Source: Aureobasidium sp. EXF-3400 (taxonomy: Eukaryota; Ascomycota; Dothideomycetes; Dothideales; Saccotheciaceae). From it: 64,000 nt of DNA. The notes below the pieces were generated by a model that saw nothing but the letters and a program-made list of their open reading frames with translations, was not told the origin of the DNA and did no database searches. Positions 9,250 through 20,486 of the stretch are shown piece by piece. The first letter of the stretch is position 1, and each line of letters opens with the position of its first letter. Location: positions 1-64,000 of the forward strand of contig SWBL01000286.1 in the NCBI GenBank assembly GCA_024195585.1, given 5' to 3'. Both the position numbers and the translations under genes were made by a program.

Positions 9250-9828
9250 TCATTGGCACTTCGAAGCTATGTTTACATCTCTGCAGTTTCTCAGTCGGCA
9301 TTTGATTCTCAGGACTCCTGAAGAGTCCTTGGTAGCTTGGAGTTGACTAGTCATAGGAACCCTGGCGCTGTTCCTGTCAGCATGTATGCATCGATCCTGA
9401 TCAGAAAGAGTTGTTACATCAACTGCGTCCTCGTCGAGAGTGTCTGAGTGGCCGCGAGTGGTGACGAAGACCCTGTGACCGTTCTGGAGCAAGGACTGTC
9501 CGGTTGACATTAGCAAGAGAGCACTGCAAACACGAGTGTAGGTCAGACTCACAGATGCACAAGTAGCATCACTTGTCAGGTGAGCTCTGGTGTCCTGGCT
9601 CCAGTAGACCTTGTTGTTCTCATATGTCTTGCGGTCGAAGATGCGTTCATCAGGTCCGAAGGTAAGTTCCTCCATGTGCCAGATTCTACCACCGGGATAG
9701 TTTGAGGGGGTCAACCAACGAATCTTGATAGGGCCAGCGGGTGCATTGGTAGGAGGTGCAGCGGGCTCGGCGGACTGGCGCTCTGCCTCGATGTATTGTT
9801 CTTGGGTAGGCCACTGTTCAAGACCCAT
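9250..9828 (-). CDS. Small conserved-looking protein of unknown function
   Basis: I do not recognise the family. The frame starts at ATG 9828..9826 with MGLEQWPTQEQYIEAER, then a Pro/Ala-rich segment, then a compact-looking region containing IKIRWLTPSNYPGGRIWHM and FGPDERIFDRKTYENN. A likely 57-nt intron spans 9552..9496 (GTGAGT donor, GCTAAT branch, CAG acceptor). It is phase 0, so the frame is open with or without splicing. After the intron it reads SLLQNGHRVFVTTRGH and DTLDEDAVD. The C terminus is doubtful: a second short intron (GTAACA donor after DAVD, CAG acceptor about 44 nt on) would give an earlier stop. No signal peptide or membrane segment is seen. Confidence 0.55.
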   Translation of the reverse strand: MGLEQWPTQEQYIEAERQSAEPAAPPTNAPAGPIKIRWLTPSNYPGGRIWHMEELTFGPDERIFDRKTYENNKVYWSQDTRAHLTSDATCASVSLTYTRVCSALLLMSTGQSLLQNGHRVFVTTRGHSDTLDEDAVDVTTLSDQDRCIHADRNSARVPMTSQLQATKDSSGVLRIKCRLRNCRDVNIASKCQ

Positions 9829-10780
9829 GATGGTGCTGGATTGATGTGCTGACTGGATATCGTCGATGAGTGGTCAGGAAGTCGCCACACTATATACTTA
9901 GAAGTGCTTGCTCCGGAACCTTCTACTTGGTTATCGTCGGAGGCAGCGTTTGCTCTGAACGCTTCTCATCGTAGGTCGTAGCGACATCATTGTAGGTTAA
10001 GGCTGTACGAAACTTACTGATTTCGTTCGACTAGGTAGCTCTACCATTCCTCCATCGTCTATCAAGCAGATGTGTCTACCTCATTGCTGATGATCGTTAT
10101 ACAGTTTGGGGCACTGACAAAGAGAATTCGCTTGCTACGAATCAACCGATGAGCAGATCCAAATGCTTGTTGAGGATCCGAACAAGAACCTGAACAAACA
10201 ACATACTAGAGAATATGTAAGACAGAACATCCGTTGATTGCCATCAAAGAGAGGTGTTCGTTGCAAACTTGGATCGCGTCGCTTTGAGAGAATCACTGAG
10301 CTGAATTGTGTAGTCGTCGCATTGTCATTCTGACAAGGATCAGTTCCCACAAGCCAATGTTGATCAAGATCTCAGTAGAACTTTCAAAGATGGAGATGTC
10401 AAAGGAGAAAGGAACATCTCTGCACGACCAAGTCGGCAGCCACCTCAGCCCCCTCAGCTTGGGCGCTTGGCATGCAGCTTCATGAGAACTTTCGCTTTCT
10501 GTTCTCTGCCTTGAGAACCACCATAGATTGACGATCGTTTCGTCTTCTTGATGTTCCCCCGCCGGAGCATGTTCTGCGGTGCGTGAATATCGGAGAATCA
10601 TTTCGGTGGTCGGTTCATTCGTATCCGTTAATTTGCAGTACAGCACGCCATGTGCTTGCGTGATGGCAGCGACGCTGTCGACATCGTGTTTCCTGTATGG
10701 TATAAATTGCCTGGTAGATTCTGTCGTGATTTTCCTCATGTCTCACCTGGAACGATTGGACCACTTCGATTCACTGGGAT
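9829..10780. other. Shared upstream region, no gene seen
   Basis: Divergent promoter space between the small minus-strand gene and the rhamnogalacturonan lyase gene. A minus-strand open frame at 10293-10739 has no protein-like features and was set aside. Confidence 0.45.
10701..10707 (+). promoter_or_regulatory. TATA-like box of the rhamnogalacturonan lyase gene
   Basis: TATAAAT about 75 bp upstream of the ATG at 10781, in a position compatible with a core promoter and a short leader. Based on motif and spacing only. Confidence 0.4.
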
Positions 10781-13564
10781 ATGCCTTCTCTCAATTCGAT
10801 TCTGTTTACACTGCTTGGCCTTTCTGGTCAAGCAGTATCTCAACTTTACAGCAATACGACCACTGCTGAAGATGGAGCCGTAAAGGTTCAGTGGCTGGAT
10901 CGGAAACCTGCTTACAATTCTGGTACGACTTTTGGAGTGCCGTGGCCTCGAGGCCGATACCAGACCAACGACACATTCTTTGCAGTCTCTTCTGGCAGTG
11001 GCAGCCCTGTCGATTCAGAATCTTGGATCACAGGATACTGGTCCGACTCCTCTGTCAAGTGGACTGCTCATGCTATCGCAGCTGGTGTGCCAGAAGACGA
11101 GTATACTGTCAATGCTTTATCGAGGAACTCGACAAGCAGCATTGCTCAAAGAACCAACTTAACAGTAGAGGATGGTCCTGACGTTATCGAGATCAATACT
11201 GGCAAACTTACAGCTACCTTTGCAAAGGCCGGAAACATTCTAGTATCCGAAATCAAGACCTCCAACGGACAGGTTGTTGGTCACAATGGCAAACTTATCC
11301 TTCGTTCACAGTCATCTGTGTTCGATGACGAAGACAAACAAGGTCAACCTGCCACGAACTATTTCAACTTTGAAAGCAAGATTGATAATGTTACTGTTTC
11401 GAAGGACAACATTGCTCGTGCTCTAGTCACCGTTCGTGGTGATCATCGACAAGTCAGCGCTGGCAACTCTTCGACTCCGGCCCACAAGGACTGGCTGCCG
11501 TTTGTTGTTCGCTTCTATCTTTACGCCAACTCGGAGTCGATCAGGATCGTGCACTCTTTGATCTATGATGGCGTTCCCACGAGTGACTTCGTCCGCGGTA
11601 TTGGTCTTCGCTTCGATGTTCCTCTCGAGGATGAGTTTTACGACCGTCACATTCGTATCGCTGGTATAGACGGTGGTATACTCAACGAAGCCGTCCAAGG
11701 CATTACTGGTCTCAGAAGAGATCCCGGTCAAGCAGTGCGAACTGCACAGTACGAAGGCAAGAAAACTCCTGAGCTCGACACTTGGGACACGAGAGTCTCT
11801 TCCAGGCTTAAGTGGATCCCTACGTGGAATGACTATAGCCTGACCCAGCTGTCTTCTGATGGCTTTACCTTGAAGAAAAGAACGAGAGCCGGCCAGTCTT
11901 GGGTCAACATTGCAGGTAGCACGCGTGCTGGAGGACTTGCCTACCTTGGTGGCGCAAGCAGAGGCGGCTTGGCTCTTGGACTGAGGAACTTCTGGAAGCA
12001 ATATCCGTCTCAGCTAGACATCTCGAATGCTGCAACGGATCTTGGTTCAATCACTGTTTGGCTTTATAGTCCTGCTGCCCAACCACTGGACACCAGACCT
12101 TTCCACGACGGATTGGGAGAAAAGGACTATGCGGATCAGCTCGATGCACTGGAGATCACCTACGAGGACTGGGAAGGAGGATACGACTCGCCGCATGGAG
12201 TCGCAAAGACAAGCGAGCTCTTCCTTTTCGGCTTCGAAAGTACCCCTGAGTCTGACATTCTTGCGACCTTGACTGAGCACATCAAATCCCCTCCTGTCCT
12301 CGTCGCCGATCGTGATCATATTGCCAAGTCAGAAGCACTTGGTACCTATTGGCAGAGCCCTAAGAACAGCAGTGCATCATCCCAAGCCATTGAGAACAAT
12401 CTCAACTTTCTTACCGAGTTCTATCAGGGTCAAGTGTCTCAACGCAAATGGTACGGCTTCTGGGATTACGGCGACGTGATGCACACATACGATGTCGACC
12501 GCCATGAATGGAGATATGATGTCGGAGGCTACGCTTGGGACAACTCTGAGCTATCTCCCAACCTTTTCTTCTGGAACCAATTCCTGCGTACTGGACAAGC
12601 TGATCTCTATCGCTTTGCGGAAGCACATACAAGACACACTGGTGAGACTGATGTCTATCATCTTGGCCCATGGAAAGGCTTGGGAACAAGACATGGCGTA
12701 AACCATTGGTCAGACTCCTCCAAGCAGATCCGCATTTCTCAACCGCAATATCGCAAGGTATTCTACTACCTCACTGGTGGCGACGAAAGAACAGGCGATC
12801 TTCTTGCTGAGATCCTGGATGCTGAAAAAGCCTTCCTAGTCGTGGATCCGAGAAGGAAGGTGCGTGCTGCGAACATCACTTACGTTGCCGACCCCAAGGC
12901 TCTTCTTATCGATGTCGGATTGGATTGGTCCGGACAAGCAGCAGCCTGGCTTATCGAGTGGGAACGTCGTGGCCCTCGCTGGCAGGAAGCAAAGTCCAAG
13001 CTCCTCGAGACTATGAAGGGCATCGCAAACTTGAAAAATGGCTTCGTGACCGGCGAAGCGCTGTACAACCTCTACAACGGCACCATCAGCCCTCCTTCGC
13101 AAGACCCAAACAACAAAGGCGTGGTCAGTGTATCGCATTTGACCGCTGTTTTTGGCCTTGTCGAGGTGATTGCAGAACTGACGACCCATTTCGGCGACGC
13201 CTTCCCAACGGACTTCGAACAAGCCTGGTTGGATTATTGCTACTACTTCGGCGCCACACAGGCTGAACAGCAATCGCGCTATGGCAAAGCTTTCGGCAAA
13301 TTGAATCTCTACCAAGGACATTCGCGCCTAACAGCGTATGCTGCGAACAGACTGCATAATGCGACACTGGCTGCTCGTGCTTGGAATGAGTTTTACAATA
13401 CCGACGGCTTCAAGGCAGATGCACCCTGGAAGAGTGAACGGATCGAGGGAAGCAAGGTTCTTTTCCCTGTTGATGAGGCGGCTTGGGTGAGTACGAATGA
13501 TGTGGGACAGTATGGGTTGGCGGCCATTGAGAATCTAGCTTTGATTGGCGAATACCTACCATAG
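10781..13564 (+). CDS. Secreted exo-rhamnogalacturonan lyase-like protein (PL26 / PcRGLX-YetA type)
   Basis: Single-exon gene for 927 residues. The N terminus is a classical signal peptide (MPSLNSILFTLLGLSG) with a likely cleavage after AVSQ. It is followed directly by the VQWLDRKPAYNSGTTFGVPWPRG region typical of the PcRGLX/YetA-like N-terminal beta-sandwich. A central beta-sandwich and an alpha-alpha toroid C-terminal domain are expected from the family; long Trp/Tyr/His-rich segments such as KWYGFWDYGDVMHTYD and GGYAWDNSE fit the toroid. Known members cleave the rhamnogalacturonan-I backbone exolytically by beta-elimination, so the inferred role is extracellular pectin degradation. Full-length, without in-frame breaks. 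PL26 assignment is by recognition of family motifs, not a search. Confidence 0.8.
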   Translation: MPSLNSILFTLLGLSGQAVSQLYSNTTTAEDGAVKVQWLDRKPAYNSGTTFGVPWPRGRYQTNDTFFAVSSGSGSPVDSESWITGYWSDSSVKWTAHAIAAGVPEDEYTVNALSRNSTSSIAQRTNLTVEDGPDVIEINTGKLTATFAKAGNILVSEIKTSNGQVVGHNGKLILRSQSSVFDDEDKQGQPATNYFNFESKIDNVTVSKDNIARALVTVRGDHRQVSAGNSSTPAHKDWLPFVVRFYLYANSESIRIVHSLIYDGVPTSDFVRGIGLRFDVPLEDEFYDRHIRIAGIDGGILNEAVQGITGLRRDPGQAVRTAQYEGKKTPELDTWDTRVSSRLKWIPTWNDYSLTQLSSDGFTLKKRTRAGQSWVNIAGSTRAGGLAYLGGASRGGLALGLRNFWKQYPSQLDISNAATDLGSITVWLYSPAAQPLDTRPFHDGLGEKDYADQLDALEITYEDWEGGYDSPHGVAKTSELFLFGFESTPESDILATLTEHIKSPPVLVADRDHIAKSEALGTYWQSPKNSSASSQAIENNLNFLTEFYQGQVSQRKWYGFWDYGDVMHTYDVDRHEWRYDVGGYAWDNSELSPNLFFWNQFLRTGQADLYRFAEAHTRHTGETDVYHLGPWKGLGTRHGVNHWSDSSKQIRISQPQYRKVFYYLTGGDERTGDLLAEILDAEKAFLVVDPRRKVRAANITYVADPKALLIDVGLDWSGQAAAWLIEWERRGPRWQEAKSKLLETMKGIANLKNGFVTGEALYNLYNGTISPPSQDPNNKGVVSVSHLTAVFGLVEVIAELTTHFGDAFPTDFEQAWLDYCYYFGATQAEQQSRYGKAFGKLNLYQGHSRLTAYAANRLHNATLAARAWNEFYNTDGFKADAPWKSERIEGSKVLFPVDEAAWVSTNDVGQYGLAAIENLALIGEYLP

Positions 13565-13989
13565 ACTTGAATACAATTTGAGAGTTTCCAATAGAAGTGT
13601 ACCGGAATACCATGTTCAGAAGGTGTATGGTTGTTCAATGTCCAGAATCGTCAATAATTTTCATCGACAGCCAATCTTCAGGGAAGTGTTCCACACGATT
13701 TCAAACAACGGGTGAGAAGAACTCGCTGGGACCATGGGGAAACAGCTTTCGACCCAGCGATACCCTCCTGGACAAGGTAGTATGTTGGAAGACGCAGCTA
13801 AGCGCGGACGGTGGTTACGGGCGTTGCGAACGTGGGACTGGAGGCCTCGGAGGACGACAACTGAGTTTCAAAGAAGCGGAGATGCCTCTTATGTGACCAA
13901 GAAGACCCGAAGAAACGAGTACAGGTAATGTGATGATTCGCTGCGCTGGTCGGTCAAATCTTCTTAGTCTTGCGATCGACGCTTTTGTC
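13565..13989. other. Convergent intergenic, no gene seen
   Basis: 3'-flanking space between the lyase gene (plus) and the TGA-interrupted gene (minus). It contains only short chance frames. Confidence 0.45.
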
Positions 13990-14865
13990 TTAGTCCACTC
14001 TAAGACGCTCTTGTTCTGACAACACTCGAACGTCGTCGTGTTTTTCTTTTCCATCGACTGCTTTTTGCGTGTCCGCATGGTCAGCAGCGCCTTCTGTCGC
14101 TGTAGGATGGGGTTGAAGATACTGGCCCCTGTAGAAGCGTTCCGCGCCTTCGACTGGCACAATTTCGGACATGTCCGATGACAAAAAACAGGACAGGCAA
14201 TCCCAGAGTTCAGGATCAGACTTTCTGACAAACCAAAGCCTTCTTTGGCCTCTTCTACTTCTGGACCCACAAGCAGCGCATACCTTATCGACACTCTCCT
14301 TCAGATAGATGGGACTCCATCGTTTCCAGGTGAGTGTGTCAAGGACGGCTTTGTGTGATGAAAACCAGTACTTGAGAGCATAATGTCGTCTATGACCGTA
14401 GTTGTCACACGCTTGTCTCCAGTACTCCCGCTTTTGAGCCCGGATTCTCTCGCGCCGGACGGGGTCTTCCTTGATTTTTTGTTCAAAGGTCTTGTTATGT
14501 CTGATCCGGTTGTCCAAGTATTGATCCCTGGAGACCTCGTCTTTGTTTATTCGTTCAAACAAATGGTCCTTCTTCTTCTTTTGGCGGATTCTGTATTGCT
14601 CTAGCCAGACTGGGTCTTTCATTTTCTTCTGTAATCAGAGTCTCTGAAGTTCGCGCTTGTGTGCCTTTCGCTGTTCATCTTTCAGTTTGGCCTCGTCGAG
14701 ATTTTGAGGGCTTTGCGATGGTTGCGGCGTCGAGGTGTTGTCCACTGGGCCACGGGCAAGAATCGTCCGGCATGATGAGAAGGCGGATAGACTCGAGATG
14801 GACGAGGTGATGGATGGCTTCGGTCGGAACACATATTGCAGCGTTTGGGCGAACCGGGGTATCAT
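13990..14865 (-). pseudogene. Cys-motif protein gene interrupted by one in-frame TGA
   Basis: Two open segments lie in the same frame, separated by a single TGA at 14637..14635. Upstream: ATG 14865..14863 (MIPRFAQTLQYVF), a Ser/Arg-rich, presequence-like N terminus, then a basic stretch (KAHKRELQRL). After the TGA the sequence continues in the same basic style (LQKKMKDPVWLEQYRIRQKKKK). It then reaches a zinc-ribbon-like CAAC ... CLSC pair about 23 residues apart and a charged tail. No GT donor lies near enough to splice the TGA out. Total length would be about 291 codons. Options are a nonsense allele, a sequencing error, programmed readthrough (the stop context is TGA-TTA), or translation from the ATG at 14622. 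I do not recognise the family. Confidence 0.55.
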
Positions 14866-16700
14866 GATGTGTGAGAAGTGACAGAACACTGGTCACGGCA
14901 TGATGGTTAAACAGACATGTTCGACCGCGTTGAGGCGCGATGATGCATGTGCATGCCAAGAAGCAGCGTCACAACTTCCTGATTGAAGATGCTCCTTTAC
15001 CATAGCCAGCTCTCTCAAGACAAGGACTTTCGCCCACATTGTGAGTCCCAGTTCAGTCACACACACAAGATACACTGTACTAGAGATACATAAACCATGA
15101 AACCCGGCAAAATCCAGGGTGCGCACTACTACTGTTGTACAGAGTACTCAGAAGGCTAGCAAGCGATTCGCACCACCAGAGCCAAACCTACACTTCGAAA
15201 GGATCTGGTTGCGCAGATCTACTCTTCGGCCCCATGATACATTTAGATGCGGCTGAGTCGTGAATGAACGTGTTCACGTTTGCGTATTCCCACTTTTCCC
15301 ATTGGGTAGGCAACGACTAGTGCAAAGGATGAAGTCGACCTTTCCCGTTGACTTTTATCCTCAGATCGAAGCCCTTCGAGGCTTCGACGGCTGCGGCTAT
15401 GATATCGTACGTACGTTGTCCTTCTGGGGTCAAATCACTAGTGTCACGAGCTACTTTTTGGCATTCTGGATCTTGATCATGTTCATAGAATTGATGGTTC
15501 ATGGTGTGATCTTGGTAGCCATCTAGTTGAATCTGGCTTTGAGACGCAGGTACGCCTACTGTACGGTCATTTGGACATCACAAGTCCAAACAAAGGATCA
15601 ATCTAACCCCTGTAACAAAGCTGATCAATGCATAAATCGATACGAACTATCAAGAAAGGGGTCCAGATCCAATACGCAAGCTGCATACAAAGCTCAATTC
15701 ACACATCCTATATTGCATATAATCGATCTGCAGTCGCACCGATACCAGATCTTACGACAATTGAGTTCGTGCGAGAAGACAAGGGTATGAGAATCGGGCG
15801 TCCCATAATTATCCAACAAAGACAAAAGGCTGAAGAGCAATGCTCCAGCCTCCCGTCACGTCATGTTATTACAATAGGATTCCAGAAGAGATATCACCAT
15901 ATTCTGTGCCGCCTCCCCCAAGCGACTTTCCTAAAGTGGTACTTGCTTGCGCGACGGCGGCGGGCAAGTGGCCCGTGTCCGGACCGTTTTGTGTTTTGCG
16001 GAGTTTTTACCGAGTCAGAATGGAGAGAGCGTATGGAGTACGTCGTCTCATGTTCCCCTTTCACCGTATCGAAGTCCCTGTCAATCTTGTTTTAGAACGT
16101 CAGAGAATGAGGTGCAAACAGAATTGCGTATTTCGTTTGTCCCAGCCCGTGTCGGTCGTGTTTCCCTTACGAGTATTGCTTTTCCAGTCGTTTCGCAAGC
16201 CCGTGTCCCGTATAGCTAACTCTGGAGCCTGGAGGGGCCATGGCGCTGCACGTCGGGTAGCCGCCCCTAGACAGAAACGCCCGTCGAGGTCACCGTGCAT
16301 TAATTCCCAGCACAAAAGAGGGCGTCGGTTGGCGTGGTCGCAAACAGACGCGCGTAGATGGTGGAAGTTGCACTCTGGAGCCCAGACCCTTGGCGGCAGA
16401 CCCTCGAGACCCTGTGGATAGGTTTTGTGGATAAGTTTCAGGTCCTTTTGGCAGATCCTCCAGGAGTAGGGAGGGGACACGGGTCTGTCGTGATTGGGGC
16501 GCAGTGTTGTTCGACGGTGCACGCGGGTCTCCGTAGGCGATGCCGTGGGCCTGGCGGCGGCATGTCACTTTGGAGATTCGACATTTTGGAGTCTTTCATA
16601 ATAAGTGACGGGCGCTGTCCTTGGACGTGCCTCTTTGTCCTTCCCTTTTTGTTTTGTCCCTTTCCTGCTTTCAGTATCTTCATTCGCTTGCATCAACATA
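14866..16700. other. Long intergenic with desaturase promoter; only a small doubtful ORF
   Basis: 1.8 kb upstream of the desaturase. The proximal part (about 15900-16650) is GC-richer and repeats CCCGTGTC several times. Several CCCCT/AGGGG pentamers are present, for example near 16265 and 16470; these are the known binding sequence of Msn2/4-type stress factors, though such short motifs also occur by chance. One small minus-strand ORF is listed separately. Confidence 0.4.
15317..15502 (-). CDS. Possible small protein or last exon (doubtful)
   Basis: The 61-codon frame from ATG 15502 has a protein-like composition: an acidic start (MNHQFYEHDQDPE), then LTPEGQRTYDIIAAAVEASKG, then a basic end. 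The same frame stays open upstream for about 25 more codons (QIQLDGYQDH is visible) to a potential CAG acceptor near 15556. It may therefore be a terminal exon or a gene remnant. I do not recognise it, and no upstream exon could be identified. Confidence 0.25.
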   Translation of the reverse strand: MNHQFYEHDQDPECQKVARDTSDLTPEGQRTYDIIAAAVEASKGFDLRIKVNGKGRLHPLH

Positions 16701-18524
16701 ATGGGTCGTGATCCGATTCTATCGGCAGCAGCCATTGAGCAGTCAATTGACGAAGGCCACATCATTGTCGTCCACGAAGGATACGCCCTCAAGCTGGATG
16801 GATGGCTCAACAAACACCCTGGCGGTAAACTCGCTATTCTACACATGGTCGGCAGAGACGCGACCGACGAGATCAACGTGTAAGTTGTCATTCCTTATTG
16901 TTCGTGGTCAATGGCAGTTGCAAGTTGGTCCAGCGACGTTCTTGTCGATGGTCAACGCTGTCGCATTTTCTGGGGTCAGGGTTTCAGGGTCCCCTCCAAA
17001 AATAACAACAACAACCGACACCAAATATGCACCTTGATGAATGCATACCGAGATTGGCGTGACAGCAGCTTGCGGCTATTGGCTGAATAAAGGCTTGGTT
17101 AGATTAAGTTGCTGACATGATCCAGGTACCACTCTGCCCACACCCTCCAACGTATGAGAGCATACCGGATCGGCCGGATAGCACAACCCTGGAGAAATCT
17201 GGAGCCGCCAATCCGCCGCGCCGCCATCCGTCAACATGACGACAATTCCTACGATGAGAAGACTCAAGGAGACATGGTACTCGATGAGACTGAGGCCAAA
17301 GCCATCCTCAACAAAGCAGATGCCCTGAGGGCAGACCACGCCGCCCGCATGGCCTTCACCTCGGCCGTGGAACAGAAAGAGATTGCCGAGGGCCTTGCTA
17401 GCATGCCGTCGGTCGATGAGGACACACAGCTCGCCATCGCCATGGACTTCCGTGCTCTACACGAGCGTGTCAAGAACGAAGGCTTCTACGACTGCCCGTA
17501 CATCGAGTATGGCAAAGAGCTGATCAGATACTCGCTGCTTTTCGGCACCTTCATCTACTTCCTCCGCGCCGAGTGGTATCTCACATCTGCCTGCTTCTTG
17601 GGCATGTTCTGGCAACAGATCATGTTCACTGCTCACGATGCCGGTCACCGTGGCATTTCTGGCAACTTCATCGCCGATACCCTCATCGGTGCTTTCATCG
17701 CAGACTTCTGCTGTGGCCTTAGTATTGGATGGTGGAAGAGCTCGCACAACGTTCACCATCTTATCACCAACATGCCCGAACACGATCCCGACCTTCAAAA
17801 CGTCCCTCTTTTTGCTACCTCTCCTACCTACTTCCGCTCTGTCCTGAGTACTTTCTACAACTTCACCTTCATCTGGGATGCCGCCGCCGACTTCCTCGTT
17901 CCCTACCAGAAGTACACATACTACCCCGTCATGGCCATCGCTCGCTTCAACCTTTACCTTCTGTCCTGGCTCCATCTGATGTCGCCTCGCGCTGCCAACC
18001 TTGGCTCTGCTTGGTGGACTCGTCCTGTCGAGATCCTCTTCATGGCTGGCTACTGGGCTGTATTCGGCTACGGGCTTCTCTGGTGCACACTTCCCACTTG
18101 GCCCATCAGAGTTGCATTCGTCCTCATCTCGCATTGTATCACCATGCTCTTGCACGTTCAGATCACCCTGAGCCATTGGGGCATGCCCACCGCCGATCTG
18201 GGTCCTACCGAGAGCTTCCCCCAGCGCCAACTGCGCACCACCATGGATGTCGACTGCCCCGCCTGGTTGGATTTCTTGCACGGAGGCCTCCAATTCCAGG
18301 CCATCCATCACTTGTTCCCTCGCGTGCCTCGCCACAACTTGCGTAGACTGCAAGTCCTGGTCCGCGAATTCTGCGACAAGACAGCAATCAAGTACCAGTG
18401 CTATGGCTTTGTCGAGGGTAACAAGGTTGTTCTGGGCAGACTTGAGGAGGTTGGCAAGATGGTGGAGACGCTTGTTAAGTGTCAGAAATTCATGGCCGAG
18501 ACTGGAGAAAGTGGACTTCATTAG
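16701..18524 (+). CDS. Delta-8 sphingolipid desaturase with N-terminal cytochrome b5 domain
   Basis: Two exons: 16701..16879 and 17126..18524 (intron 246 nt, GTAAGT/CAG), giving about 525 residues. The N-terminal cytochrome b5 domain carries the haem-ligand motif HPGG near residue 39. The desaturase domain has three histidine boxes: HDAGH near 229, HNVHH near 268 and QAIHH near 451; glutamine as first residue of the third box is typical of front-end desaturases. Several hydrophobic spans predict an ER-membrane protein. In filamentous fungi this architecture introduces the delta-8 double bond into the long-chain base of ceramides destined for glucosylceramide. A b5-fused front-end fatty-acid desaturase is the alternative. 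The promoter region upstream is unusually long. Confidence 0.9.
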
Positions 18525-18708
18525 TGTGCCTATGAGCCTTTTGATGTGATACCCTTGCCTTTCCGGTCCTTTGTTTTTGTCCTTTCCATTAGATACCCCT
18601 TAACACAGTGTTACATTACACTGATTCTGTTTCTTCTCTTCCATGGTGTGTCTCTTTCGTGTTCGTTTCGAGTCGTGAGAGTGAGCAAGCCTAAGCTTCT
18701 CGTCAAGC

Positions 18709-19668
18709 TTAAGCAGCCTGAGCCATTCCAGTCCGATCGTATCTCAGCCCAGAACTCGAAGATCCTTGCCCACCAACAACCGTCTCTTCATCACTAGCCG
18801 GACTCCTCCTGCCTCTCTTCGTTGTCTTCTCTTCCTCGTCAACAGGTTGACCAGTCTGCGCATTCGGCGCCGTACGATCTTCTCTTCCATAAAGGTACCA
18901 AAATGGCAAACTCGCCATCAAGATACCGCCCATCAAATTTCCCAGAGTGACCGGAATGATACTCTGATAGATGAATTTTCCGACTCCGAAGTTTGTGCCG
19001 TAAAACATGCCGATGGGAACCATAAAGTAATTGGCAATACTATGTTGATATCCAGCGATAACGAACGCCCAGACCGGAATCCAGATAGTGTAGACTTTAG
19101 ACACAAACTCCACAGCACCGATGGAAAGAAAGAATGCCAGCGCGACAAAAAAGTTGCAGCCGACACCGCGAAGAAGGTTCACCGACCATTGTACGTTAAC
19201 TCTGTTTTGTGCTTGAGTGACTGCGTAGGAGGACATGGTATCTGTATCCAGCACATCACTCCACCAACCCAAAAAGCCAGCGACGAACAGACATCCACAG
19301 AGATTTGCTAGATAAGAGACCACCAGATTCTTTCCCATAGCCCAGATAGAAATTTTACGTTGAAGAGCAGTAAAAGGCATGACAAACATATTACTCGTAC
19401 ACAATTCCATATTCGTAAGTGTAATGAGCACAAAGCCTAGAGGAAATGTGAAGCCAGCGATGAGAGTAGCTAATCCAGGATTTGATTCGCGAAGACCTGG
19501 GCTTCCGGCTAAGACGATGAGATTGACGAGACCACCCAGAGATATGAAGACGCCGCCTAGGAAGGCTTTGACTATTAGTTCACCCCATCTGAGGTGGGAT
19601 TTTGCGATGCCGGCTTTGGATGTGAGGTTTGCGATTTCTTGGGGCGAGAAGCCGTTGACTGGCGCCAT
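18709..19668 (-). CDS. Formate/nitrite transporter family channel
   Basis: Single-exon gene for 319 residues starting at ATG 19668..19666 (MAPVNGFSPQEIA); upstream in-frame codons lack a better start. Six or so hydrophobic spans are visible, for example GLATLIAGFTFPLGFVLITL and GGILMASLPFWYLYG. FNT signature regions include NMELCTSNMF, equivalent to the conserved ELFTGN loop, and GYQHSIANYF, which carries the family's central pore histidine. FNT proteins are pentameric channels for formate, nitrite or related small anions in the plasma membrane; the fungal nitrite carrier NitA belongs here. The C-terminal ~50 residues are charged and disordered. Nothing in the immediate neighbours (desaturase, hydrolase) suggests a nitrate-assimilation cluster. 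Confidence 0.85.
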   Translation of the reverse strand: MAPVNGFSPQEIANLTSKAGIAKSHLRWGELIVKAFLGGVFISLGGLVNLIVLAGSPGLRESNPGLATLIAGFTFPLGFVLITLTNMELCTSNMFVMPFTALQRKISIWAMGKNLVVSYLANLCGCLFVAGFLGWWSDVLDTDTMSSYAVTQAQNRVNVQWSVNLLRGVGCNFFVALAFFLSIGAVEFVSKVYTIWIPVWAFVIAGYQHSIANYFMVPIGMFYGTNFGVGKFIYQSIIPVTLGNLMGGILMASLPFWYLYGREDRTAPNAQTGQPVDEEEKTTKRGRRSPASDEETVVGGQGSSSSGLRYDRTGMAQAA

Positions 19669-20486
19669 TGTGTGCGAGAGAACCAGAGGAGGAAGATTTG
19701 GTATTGAGAAGTGATACTGGTGTATACGACAGAGACAAGAAAGAAAGAGTCGAAGGAGTGAGTAAGGGGATGACAAGAAGGTAAGTGCAGAAGCAATCAT
19801 CCGTTGCCTCCGAGAATTGCTACCTTCATGACGAATCAGAACCAATCATACTTGCTTGTAGAGTGCTCTACTGTCATTATCACGTAGGTGCATCGCTCGG
19901 CTTGTAGATGAGATTGAAAAGCACGGGATGAGGTCGTGCAAATGTCATTTTCCATATGAATATTGTATTGCCGGGGTGAGATCCGAGCCGGATGTCCCAT
20001 CCGCTTGTAGATCAATCTTGACCAAAAGCTTCGATGGCAATTGACTTTGTTGCTTATATGCTTGGTATACGGCAATATGTAAGCTCTCTTGGTGCGCTTT
20101 GATCGCACTGGTTGAATTCGCAAACCACCTAATGTTCTGTTTGTTAGGGCCATTATCCGCAGTCAGGTATCATGGACTTTGATTGTAAAGGACGATCCAT
20201 GATTGCAGGGATGTTTGAGCGAAAACGACCCTCCGAGTCAGAAAACATCAGGATGACGTGGATGTGACGGCCTAGTATACCATGTGGAAATATTTCTTAT
20301 GTTCGCTCTCGTATATTACGAATGACTGTTATGAAGAGAATCACCGCGAATGATCTGAAGCACCGTGAAAAGTCATGATATAAGTAATCAACTTACTACT
20401 TCTTGCTCCTCTCGACCAGCCCTTCCTTGTCTGCAAGTGTGTGTTCTAGGACTGCATCATGCCTGTATTTAGACGAAGATGCCCGA
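19669..20486. other. Intergenic, no gene seen
   Basis: Upstream of the FNT gene and downstream of the TAP-type hydrolase, both on the minus strand. There is no convincing ORF, RNA gene or repeat. Confidence 0.45.

Noticed and set aside
9496..9552. 29-nt intron (9552..9524) in the small unknown gene
   Set aside because: Too short for a spliceosomal intron; the 57-nt version with a GCTAAT branch and the next CAG is preferred.
10293..10739. 148-codon minus-strand frame upstream of the PL26 gene
   Set aside because: No domain, signal or helical pattern, and it overlaps the likely core promoter of the lyase gene.
17457..18521. 354-codon minus-strand frame opposite the desaturase
   Set aside because: Antisense shadow caused by codon bias; the plus strand carries the His boxes.
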